Position numbers and translations under genes: made by a program. Below are positions 34,673-42,098 of a stretch of DNA of 64,000 bases, piece after piece. A model generated the notes under the pieces. That model worked only from the letters and a program-made list of their open reading frames with translations. It did no database searches and was not told the origin of the DNA. The stretch's first letter is position 1, and every line of letters starts with the position of its first letter. The stretch is from Xanthomarina arctica (GTDB lineage Bacteria > Bacteroidota > Bacteroidia > Flavobacteriales > Flavobacteriaceae), in NCBI RefSeq assembly GCF_014638915.1, contig NZ_BMFQ01000001.1, positions 881,142 to 945,141 on the forward strand, read 5' to 3'.

Positions 34673-35928
34673 TGCTTTTTGCAATTATTTTAAGTTTAAA
34701 TAGTTGCAAAGAAGATAATTCGCAAGTAGTCGAAGATGATTTTGCTATTGTAGAACCTGTTATTCTAGATGTTCTCGAATTTGGTTTTAACCTAAACGAT
34801 TACGTTGTAAAAAGAGATACTGTTAGAGCTGGAGATAGCTTCGGTGAAATCATGCAACGCAATAATGTTGGCTATCCAAAAATATTCCAAATTGTTGAAA
34901 AAGCGCGTGATAGCTTTGACATTCGAAAACTCCAAATAGGAAAACCATATACCATTCTGTGTTCTAAAGATTCTCTTCAGGAGCCCAAATGTTTCATTTA
35001 TCAACCTAATAGAGAAGAATATATTGTAATAAATTTTCAGGATTCCATTCATGCATATACAAGTAGAAAGCCTATAAAATATGTTGAAAAGGAAGTGTCA
35101 GGAATTATTACAAGTAACATCTCTCAAACCTTAGATGATAAAGGAATAAGTTTAATTCTTGCTTATAAAATGTCCGATATTTATGCTTGGACTATAGATT
35201 TTACAAGACTTCAAAAAGGTGATAAATTTAAAGTGATATACACAGATAAGTATATAGACGACACCATTTATGCTGGAATAGATAATATAAAAGCAGCTGT
35301 TTTTGAACATAAAAATGAACCTTTTTATGCTTTTGAGTTTGAAACGGATAGCATAAAAGGACTCAAAGATTATTTTAACGATGAAGCCAACAACCTTCGT
35401 CGTGCGTTTTTAAAAGCGCCAGTAGAATACAAACGTATTTCATCCAGATACAATCTTAATAGACGTATTGCTTTATATGGCAATAAAATTAGACCTCATA
35501 AAGGAACTGATTTTGCTGCAGCTGTTGGAACGCCAATTCGGGCCACAGCCAATGGAACAGTTACAAAATCTAGCTTTACACGAGGTAACGGGAATTATGT
35601 AAAAATCAAGCATAATTCAACTTATGAAACCCAATACCTACATATGAAAAAGCAGAATGTAAAAGTTGGGCAATATGTTAGACAAGGTGATGTTATTGGT
35701 TGGGTTGGAATGACAGGAAATACCTCGGGACCGCATGTGTGTTATCGTTTTTGGAAGAATGGCCAACAGGTCGATCCTTTTAGAGAGAAATTACCGGCGT
35801 CCGAACCTATTTCTAAAGATTTAAAAATTAAGTATTTAGAGTATATTATTCCTTTAAAAAATCAGTTAGACGATGTCCAAATTGAAGTAGAGACGCCTTC
35901 AGACCCGTTAATTACTGAGGTAAATTAA
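34672..35928 (+). CDS. M23-family (LytM-like) peptidase lipoprotein
   Basis: Exported lipoprotein of 418 residues starting at the ATG that shares one base with the dioxygenase stop; the longer frame from 34576 would overlap that gene by about 100 bases and bury the signal MLFAIILSLNSC, so it is rejected. The N-terminal half includes a LysM-like or similar region (DSFGEIMQRNNVGYPKIFQI). The M23 domain near the C-terminus shows RPHKGTDFAA (Zn-ligand His and Asp) and TSGPHVCYRFW, where the usual HxH is HxC: the second His, normally a Zn ligand, is Cys. Such proteins cut or regulate cutting of peptidoglycan cross-links. Pgi follows after four bases. Confidence 0.88.
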   Translation: MLFAIILSLNSCKEDNSQVVEDDFAIVEPVILDVLEFGFNLNDYVVKRDTVRAGDSFGEIMQRNNVGYPKIFQIVEKARDSFDIRKLQIGKPYTILCSKDSLQEPKCFIYQPNREEYIVINFQDSIHAYTSRKPIKYVEKEVSGIITSNISQTLDDKGISLILAYKMSDIYAWTIDFTRLQKGDKFKVIYTDKYIDDTIYAGIDNIKAAVFEHKNEPFYAFEFETDSIKGLKDYFNDEANNLRRAFLKAPVEYKRISSRYNLNRRIALYGNKIRPHKGTDFAAAVGTPIRATANGTVTKSSFTRGNGNYVKIKHNSTYETQYLHMKKQNVKVGQYVRQGDVIGWVGMTGNTSGPHVCYRFWKNGQQVDPFREKLPASEPISKDLKIKYLEYIIPLKNQLDDVQIEVETPSDPLITEVN

Positions 35929-35932
35929 TATT

Positions 35933-37576
35933 ATGAGCCTACCAAAAATTAATCCGACCTCTACAGTTGCATGGAAAAAACTCCAGGAACATTTTCAGTC
36001 TATAGAAGAAGTTCAAATGAAGGATTTATTTGCTCAGGATCCCGAAAGAGCTAATAAATTGACGCTTTATTGGGAAGATTTTTATATCGATTTTTCTAAA
36101 AACCGAATAACAGACCAAACCCTTTCATTATTATTAGAACTTGCAAAAGAAGTGAAATTAGAGGATGCTATTAAAAGCTATTTTTCTGGTGAAATTATAA
36201 ATGAAACTGAAAACAGAGCTGTTTTACATACCGCATTAAGAGCAAAAGAAACAGAGGCAATCTCTGTAGAAGGAGAGAATATTATTCCAAAAGTTTTTGA
36301 AGTTAAAAAGCAAATAGAAACCTTTACAAATCAGATAGTAAATGGATCTAAAAAAGGATTTACTGGAAAAAAATTCACAGATGTTGTTAATATAGGTATT
36401 GGAGGTTCAGACTTAGGTCCAGCAATGGTTGTTGGTTCTCTAGAGTTTTATAAAAACCATCTAACTACTCATTTTGTTAGCAATATTGATGGCGACCATG
36501 TTCAAGAGATTATAAAAAAATTAAATCCAGAAACAACCTTATTCGTAATTGTTTCAAAAACCTTCACTACTCAGGAAACACTTACCAACGCAAACACCAT
36601 TAGAGAATGGTTTTTAAAATCTGCTACGCAGCAAGATGTTGCAAAACATTTTGTGGCAGTTTCCACAAACATTGAAAAAACAAAGGAATTTGGAATAAGT
36701 GAGTCCAATATTTTTCCCATTTGGGATTGGGTTGGAGGTAGATTTTCACTTTGGAGTGCGGTAGGTTTATCTATTAGCCTTTCAGTGGGCTTCGAAAATT
36801 TTAATAAACTTCTTTCTGGAGCTAATAAAATGGATACTCATTTTAAAACGGAAGCTTTTGATAAGAACCTTCCTGTTGTTTTAGCATTAATAAGTATTTG
36901 GTACAATAATTTCTTTAAAACAGAAACGGAAGCTGTAATCCCTTATTCTCAATATTTAAATAATTTCAGTGCTTATTTACAGCAAAGCAGCATGGAAAGT
37001 AATGGGAAATCTGTTGACAGAAACGGGAATCACGTAAGCTATCAAACTGGAAATGTGGTTTGGGGAACACCAGGTACCAACTCGCAACATGCCTTTTTTC
37101 AACTCATTCATCAAGGTACTAAGCTTATTCCAGTAGATTTTATTGGTTTTGTGGACTCATTACATGGCAATCAAGATCATCAAGATAAACTAATTTCAAA
37201 CTTTATTGCTCAAACAGAAGCCTTGCTTAACGGAAAATCCAAAGAGCTTATTATTCAAGAGGCACAAGCGGAAAATTTGACTTTGGAACAAACCAATAAG
37301 TTGTTACCATTTAAAGTATTTGAAGGGAACAAGCCAACAAATACCATCTTCATACAAAAATTAACACCAGAAAGCTTAGGGAAACTGATTGCTATGTACG
37401 AACATAAGATATTTGTTCAAGGTATTATCTGGAATGTTTTTAGCTTCGATCAATTTGGAGTGGAATTAGGTAAGAAATTAGCAGGGAATATTTTGGGTGA
37501 TATTAAAAATAGTTCATTAGCAAATCACGATGCATCTACCTTAAATTTATTACATTATTATAAAAAATTAACATAA
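35933..37576 (+). CDS. pgi: Glucose-6-phosphate isomerase
   Basis: Interconverts glucose-6-phosphate and fructose-6-phosphate. The 547-residue protein is full length with the family signatures NIGIGGSDLGPAMV, VSKTFTTQETLTNA, GGRFSLWSAVGLSI, ESNGKSVDRNG, GTNSQHAFFQLIHQG and the C-terminal FSFDQFGVELGKKLA. The catalytic Glu (ESNGK) and His (SQHAF) regions are intact. It is the last gene of the run beginning with DUF3108, separated from the M23 gene by four bases. No terminator of quality was seen after it. Confidence 0.98.
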   Translation: MSLPKINPTSTVAWKKLQEHFQSIEEVQMKDLFAQDPERANKLTLYWEDFYIDFSKNRITDQTLSLLLELAKEVKLEDAIKSYFSGEIINETENRAVLHTALRAKETEAISVEGENIIPKVFEVKKQIETFTNQIVNGSKKGFTGKKFTDVVNIGIGGSDLGPAMVVGSLEFYKNHLTTHFVSNIDGDHVQEIIKKLNPETTLFVIVSKTFTTQETLTNANTIREWFLKSATQQDVAKHFVAVSTNIEKTKEFGISESNIFPIWDWVGGRFSLWSAVGLSISLSVGFENFNKLLSGANKMDTHFKTEAFDKNLPVVLALISIWYNNFFKTETEAVIPYSQYLNNFSAYLQQSSMESNGKSVDRNGNHVSYQTGNVVWGTPGTNSQHAFFQLIHQGTKLIPVDFIGFVDSLHGNQDHQDKLISNFIAQTEALLNGKSKELIIQEAQAENLTLEQTNKLLPFKVFEGNKPTNTIFIQKLTPESLGKLIAMYEHKIFVQGIIWNVFSFDQFGVELGKKLAGNILGDIKNSSLANHDASTLNLLHYYKKLT

Positions 37577-37698
37577 TAGGTGTTGAAAACCTTGTTAATA
37601 GCTTTTTTATTGTTAAAGTAATAACAGTCACTAAATTATATATCTTCATTGTGTTAAAAATCTTAACAATTACATAATATTTATCAATTAAATATGTG

Positions 37699-37706
37699 TA
37701 ATTTTG
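37699..37706 (+). promoter_or_regulatory. -7 element of the TonB receptor at 37739
   Basis: TAATTTTG followed by CAAA matches TAnnTTTG and lies 32 bases before the ATG at 37739. It falls inside the longer open frame that begins at 37694, which supports the shorter start. Confidence 0.55.
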
Positions 37707-37738
37707 CAAAAAAATTAGAAACAAATCTTTTTAATACA

Positions 37739-40276
37739 ATGAAAAAAATTACAAGATTATTATTTTTAGCAGGAGCAATATTGTTTTCTGCTTTCTCAAT
37801 GGCCCAGAATACCATTACAGGTACAATTATGGATTCCGATATGGGTGCGCCACTTCCAGGTGCTAATATCGTTGAAGTAGGAACAACCAATGGGGTGTCT
37901 TCAGACTTTAATGGTTACTTTAGTTTGATTACTGAATCTACTGAAGGTGAAATTGAAATCTCTTTCGTAGGTTTCGGAAAAGTATTGGTTAAATTTAGTG
38001 GAGACACTAGTTTAGGTGAAGTAACTTTATCTTCTGATAACTCTTTAGAAGAAATTGTAATAATTGGTAGTGGTATTATCGATTTAGCCGAAGATAGAAA
38101 AACGCCTGTGGCTGTATCTACTATTTCTGCTAATCAAATTAGAGAAAAAGCAGGTAACTCAGACTTACCAGAAATTTTAAAACAAACGCCTTCTGTGCAA
38201 AGTTCACAAGCTGGTGGTTTTGGTGATGGACAAATGTTTTTGCGTGGTTTTACTCAAGTAAATACGGCATTCATGTTAAATGGACAACCAATTAACGGAA
38301 TGGAAGATGGTAAAATGTACTGGTCTAACTGGTCTGGTGTTTTAGATGTAGCTAACGCTGTTCAAGTACAACGTGGTTTAGGTGCGTCTAAATTAGCAAT
38401 TTCATCTGTTGGTGGAACTGTAAACATTGTTACAAAAACAATTGATAGAAAAGAAGGTGGTTTTGTACAACAAATGGTAGGAAACGACAACTATATTAAA
38501 TCTACAGCTTATTATTCTACAGGAGTTAGCGAAAAAGGCTGGTCTTTTGGAGCTTTATTTGGTTACTGGCAAGGTGATGGTTATGTAGATAATACAGATG
38601 GTGCAGGACAGACTTATTATATTTCTGTTGGGTACCAACCTAACGAAAGACATGCATTAAACTTTATGTTAACTGGTGCACCACAACAGCATGCGGTAGC
38701 AGGAAGTGGTTCAATTCAATCATTTATTGATAATGGAAGAAGATCTAACTCTTGGACATATAGTGGTGTTGATAGTCCAAACACTTTAAATGGAGGTGAG
38801 TATCCTGGTGGAAGAAATATTTATCAAAAACCAGTTGCTAACTTAAGTTGGGATTTTACTATTAATGACAAATCTGAGCTTTCAACTGTATTATATGCAT
38901 CTATGGGTAGAGGTAGTTTTGCTCAGGCAATAACTTCTGATGGAGAAGTTGCTTATGCAAGAGGGTCTAACAATAATCATGATTGGTATGGTTTAGTATC
39001 TAACTACAACAACCAATTAACAGAAAACTTAAACTTTAACGTAGGGGCTGATATTCGTTTATATAAAGGATACCACTTTAGAGATGTTAGAGAATTTTTA
39101 GCGGTTGATTCTGCAAGTTATAGTTCAGACTATAGTGGTGGAAATACTTATTACTTAACTGAAGCTGGTGGTGTAAACCCTTGGGAAGTATTCTTTAACC
39201 CAAACACAGACCATTTACAACGTTTTTATTATGATTATGAAGAGCAAATTAATTATGCAGGTGTCTTTTCTCAGTTAGAGTATTCTAAAGATCAATTGTC
39301 TGCATTTTTTCAAGGAGCACTTTCAAATCAATCTCACGTTAGAACAGAGTATTTAAATACGAATGTTGCTGGTCAAGGAGAAGAAGGAGATAAAGTAAAT
39401 AACATTGGTTATAACCTAAAAGCTGGTGCGGCTTATACAATTACTGATGAAAATAAGGTGTTTGTAAATGCAGGTTATTATTCTCGTCAACCTTTCCATG
39501 ATACGTTATATAAAGATGATAGAACTAGTAATGAATTATTAGAGCCAGCAGTAGAAAATGAGGAAATTACTGGTTTAGAAGCAGGATACCAATATGGTGG
39601 AAAAATGATTCAAGCTAACTTAAACTTATACCATACAACTTGGGGTAATGTTACGCAAACCTTTACAAACGGTCAAGATGGAGCAGATTTCTTAAGCTAC
39701 CAAACTTTAGGTATCAAGCAAGTACACATGGGTGTTGAATTAGAAGTATTTACTCAGCCATTAGACAATGTAAGAGTTAATGGTTTCCTTTCTTTAGGTA
39801 ATTGGGAATATAAAGACAATGCAACTCAAAGAACGTTCGATGAAAATGGAACTCAAGTAGGAACTGACGAAAATATTGAAATCGATGGTTTCAGTGTTGG
39901 TGGTGCTGCTCAAGTAAATGCTGGAGCTAACGCAAGTTGGGAATTTATTCCAAGATTAAGCGTAGATGCAGCATGGAACTGGTATAACGACATGTATTCT
40001 ACAGGTTCTTTAGCAGATCCAACAATTGCTATGCCTTCTTACGATTTAGTTGATGCAGGTTTATCTTACAAAATGTTAGTTGGAAAAAACAACAAGAATT
40101 CTTTACAATTCCGTGTAAACATCAACAACGTATTTGATGAAGTTTATTTAGAGACTGTAAATGGAAACGAGGCTGTTAATGCTACAGATGGAAACTACAA
40201 GGGTGTTAATACTGAAAACACAGGTCGTTTTGGTTACGGTAGAACTTGGAACACAAGTATGCGTTTCAACTTCTAG
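37739..40276 (+). CDS. TonB-dependent receptor with carboxypeptidase-regulatory-like domain
   Basis: Outer-membrane receptor of 845 residues from ATG 37739; the frame opens at 37694, but the -7 box lies in that extension and the signal peptide (MKKITRLLFLAGAILFSAFS) starts here. After the peptide come a CarboxypepD_reg-like domain (about 20-105, with GAPLPGANIVEVGTTNGVSS), a plug (about 120-240, with MFLRGFTQVNTAFMLNGQPI) and a barrel ending SMRFNF with a terminal Phe. No SusD partner or obvious enzyme is next to it; a terminator follows directly. It resembles receptors for small ligands, but the substrate is unknown. Confidence 0.92.
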   Translation: MKKITRLLFLAGAILFSAFSMAQNTITGTIMDSDMGAPLPGANIVEVGTTNGVSSDFNGYFSLITESTEGEIEISFVGFGKVLVKFSGDTSLGEVTLSSDNSLEEIVIIGSGIIDLAEDRKTPVAVSTISANQIREKAGNSDLPEILKQTPSVQSSQAGGFGDGQMFLRGFTQVNTAFMLNGQPINGMEDGKMYWSNWSGVLDVANAVQVQRGLGASKLAISSVGGTVNIVTKTIDRKEGGFVQQMVGNDNYIKSTAYYSTGVSEKGWSFGALFGYWQGDGYVDNTDGAGQTYYISVGYQPNERHALNFMLTGAPQQHAVAGSGSIQSFIDNGRRSNSWTYSGVDSPNTLNGGEYPGGRNIYQKPVANLSWDFTINDKSELSTVLYASMGRGSFAQAITSDGEVAYARGSNNNHDWYGLVSNYNNQLTENLNFNVGADIRLYKGYHFRDVREFLAVDSASYSSDYSGGNTYYLTEAGGVNPWEVFFNPNTDHLQRFYYDYEEQINYAGVFSQLEYSKDQLSAFFQGALSNQSHVRTEYLNTNVAGQGEEGDKVNNIGYNLKAGAAYTITDENKVFVNAGYYSRQPFHDTLYKDDRTSNELLEPAVENEEITGLEAGYQYGGKMIQANLNLYHTTWGNVTQTFTNGQDGADFLSYQTLGIKQVHMGVELEVFTQPLDNVRVNGFLSLGNWEYKDNATQRTFDENGTQVGTDENIEIDGFSVGGAAQVNAGANASWEFIPRLSVDAAWNWYNDMYSTGSLADPTIAMPSYDLVDAGLSYKMLVGKNNKNSLQFRVNINNVFDEVYLETVNGNEAVNATDGNYKGVNTENTGRFGYGRTWNTSMRFNF

Positions 40277-40301
40277 TAGTCTTAGAAAAACAACATATTA
40301 T

Positions 40302-40333
40302 AAAAAACCTCTTCAACTAGAAGAGGTTTTTTT
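40302..40333 (+). terminator. Terminator after the TonB receptor
   Basis: The stem AAAAAACCTCTTC / GAAGAGGTTTTTT (40302-40314 with 40320-40332) with a 5-base loop ends in a seven-T tract. Confidence 0.87.
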
Positions 40334-40348
40334 ATGCATTTTAATGAC

Positions 40349-40356
40349 TACATTTG
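40349..40356 (+). promoter_or_regulatory. -7 element of the four-helix membrane protein
   Basis: TACATTTG followed by TTTA matches TAnnTTTG and lies 27 bases before the ATG at 40384, right after the receptor terminator. Confidence 0.5.
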
Positions 40357-40383
40357 TTTAACTAATCATAAAAAATAAATAGT

Positions 40384-40824
40384 ATGTACAACATGGTAAA
40401 AATGCTTCATTCTTATTGGGCATATTTAGTGCTTCTAGTTTTAGTAATAGCAGTGGTAAATGCCATTATTAAGAAAGTTGGTAATAAAGAATACGAAGCC
40501 AAAGATTTTAGAATTGCATTATTCACTTTAATTGTGTCTCACATTCAATTATTATTAGGCCTAATCCTTTATTTTGTGTCACCAAGATTTAGCTTGTTTA
40601 GCGAATCTGGAATGGGTGAAATAATGAAAAGCTCTGTGGATAGATTGTATTTGGTAGAACATCCACTTGTAAATATTATAGCTATCGCTTTAATAACTAT
40701 TGGGTATTCTAAACATAAAAAGCAATTACTTTCTAGTGGGAAATTTAAAACCATTTCTATTTTTTATACCATAGCTTTAGTTTTGTTTTTATCAAGAATT
40801 CCTTGGAGTACTTGGTTGGCTTAA
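40384..40824 (+). CDS. Small integral membrane protein, cytochrome-b-like
   Basis: 146-residue protein with four predicted transmembrane helices (about 8-26, 45-65, 88-108 and 122-142). Histidines near membrane ends (MLHSYWAY, VSHIQLLLG, VEHPLVNI) are spaced as in small b-type cytochrome-like or haem A synthase-like bundles, and I recall relatives annotated as cytochrome B in flavobacteria. No enzyme motif is present, so haem binding is inference. An alternative start is the ATG three codons in. It ends before a bidirectional terminator shared with the convergent EEP gene. Confidence 0.65.
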   Translation: MYNMVKMLHSYWAYLVLLVLVIAVVNAIIKKVGNKEYEAKDFRIALFTLIVSHIQLLLGLILYFVSPRFSLFSESGMGEIMKSSVDRLYLVEHPLVNIIAIALITIGYSKHKKQLLSSGKFKTISIFYTIALVLFLSRIPWSTWLA

Positions 40825-40841
40825 GATTAACATGGACATAA

Positions 40842-40886
40842 AAAAAAGACTCTTTAATTACAATATGTAATTAAAGAGTCTTTTTT
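40842..40886. terminator. Bidirectional terminator between convergent genes
   Basis: A perfect 20-bp stem (40842-40861 with 40867-40886, AAAAAAGACTCTTTAATTAC on the left) with a 5-base loop has A and T tracts on both sides, serving the membrane-protein gene on the left and the EEP gene on the right. Confidence 0.92.
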
Positions 40887-40906
40887 AATTTATACAAACT
40901 AGGTAG

Positions 40907-41959
40907 TTAATCTATTTCTTTAATTAGATAAAGGTACACTGGAAAGTGGTCACTAAAACCATCTGTAAAGCCTCCATCAGCAAAACTACGGAATGGATAC
41001 CCTTTCCATCTGCCTCTTTTAGTTGTCAAGTAATTGTTATTATAAATCCCAGCTTTGTAGAATCTAAAAGTAGAATAGTCTTTTTCAAGTAAAGGTTGCG
41101 TCATCAATATTTGATCGAATAAACTCCAGCTATCTCTATAAGCATTAGAGCCAGATCCCATTTTAAAGAAACCTTCCATTGGGTTGTAGATACCTTTAAA
41201 AACAACATCTTCTTTCTCTTTCTCCGCTTTTAAAACTTCTTTGATGCTCGCATTTGTAGGGTTGTCGTTTAAATCGCCCATGATAAATATTTTAGCATAA
41301 GGATCTATAGTTTGTAAGGAGTCTACAATTTTTTTACTAAGTTTTGCAGCACCTACACGCTTAGATCTGCTTTTTGCTTCACCACCACTTCTAGAAGGCC
41401 AATGGTTAACAATAACATGTATCAATTCACCTTCCAATTTACCAGTTACCAACAACTGGTCTCTAGTGTAAACACGCTGTCTAGTAACATCGTCATAAAT
41501 TAAAAGCTCATGACTACTAGTAAATAATGGTGTAAATAATTTTTTCTGATAGAATAAACCCACATCTATACCACGTTTGTCTGGAGAGTCGTAATGTATA
41601 ATACCATAATCCTTGTCAATTAACAATGGGTCGTTGGCAACATCTTCCATAACCTTTCTATTTTCAACTTCTGAAACACCTAGAATAGCTGGAGAGTTAT
41701 GTGCGACATCTGTTCCAATATCAGCAATAACACGCGCCATATTATGCACTTTCTTGTTATATACTGCTTGGATGTCTCCCTTCATTTCCATAATAGGACT
41801 GGCTTCATCATTTTTATTTGGATCATTGATTGTATCAAATAAATTTTCCAAATTATAAAAAGCGACTGTAAGGATTTTAAATTTCTTTTTTTCTTGAGCG
41901 TTAACAGATAAAACAGCCGTAAGAAGTAAAGCTGTCCACCAGAATTTCAAATTTTTCAT
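40907..41959 (-). CDS. Secreted endonuclease/exonuclease/phosphatase (EEP) family protein
   Basis: 350-residue exported hydrolase with a signal peptide (MKNLKFWWTALLLTAVLSVNA) and the EEP fold: AFYNLENLFD (metal-site Asn and Glu), GVSEVENRKV (catalytic Glu), RGIDVGLFY, NHWPSRSGG, GDLNDNPTN (Asp and Asn) and C-terminal SDHFPVYLYL (Asp and His). Such enzymes cleave phosphodiesters of DNA, RNA or lipids with Mg2+. It is divergent from a TonB receptor and DUF5689 lipoprotein gene and has an own -7 box close to theirs. A paralogue without signal peptide lies at 47051-47959. Extracellular nucleic acid use is inferred. Confidence 0.9.
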   Translation of the reverse strand: MKNLKFWWTALLLTAVLSVNAQEKKKFKILTVAFYNLENLFDTINDPNKNDEASPIMEMKGDIQAVYNKKVHNMARVIADIGTDVAHNSPAILGVSEVENRKVMEDVANDPLLIDKDYGIIHYDSPDKRGIDVGLFYQKKLFTPLFTSSHELLIYDDVTRQRVYTRDQLLVTGKLEGELIHVIVNHWPSRSGGEAKSRSKRVGAAKLSKKIVDSLQTIDPYAKIFIMGDLNDNPTNASIKEVLKAEKEKEDVVFKGIYNPMEGFFKMGSGSNAYRDSWSLFDQILMTQPLLEKDYSTFRFYKAGIYNNNYLTTKRGRWKGYPFRSFADGGFTDGFSDHFPVYLYLIKEID

Positions 41960-42004
41960 TTACTAGTATGTTATGTTATAGTTATGTTAATACAAATTGT
42001 ACGT

Positions 42005-42012
42005 CAAAAGTA
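42005..42012 (-). promoter_or_regulatory. -7 element of the secreted EEP gene
   Basis: On the minus strand TACTTTTG followed by ACGT matches TAnnTTTG, 45 bases before the EEP start. It faces away from the receptor promoter at 42033-42040, about 20 bases away. Confidence 0.5.
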
Positions 42013-42032
42013 GATATTTATTATAAATAATG

Positions 42033-42040
42033 TAAATTTG
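42033..42040 (+). promoter_or_regulatory. -7 element of the TonB receptor at 42099
   Basis: TAAATTTG followed by CTGG matches TAnnTTTG and lies 58 bases before the ATG at 42099. Its upstream region overlaps that of the divergent EEP promoter, so shared control is plausible. Confidence 0.55.
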
Positions 42041-42098
42041 CTGGCCTTAATTAATTATTAAATTAATGCAAATTAAATTATTAACTATAAATTCAAGT

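Noticed and set aside
37694-37738. Fifteen-codon N-terminal extension of the TonB receptor at 37739
   Set aside because: It contains the -7 promoter box and would put residues before the signal peptide.
40161-40361. Frame overlapping the end of the TonB receptor and its terminator
   Set aside because: It is an alternate-frame shadow running across the terminator hairpin.
42066-42098. Upstream ATG of the TonB receptor at 42099
   Set aside because: It adds eleven AT-rich-coded residues ahead of a good signal peptide; possible but less likely.
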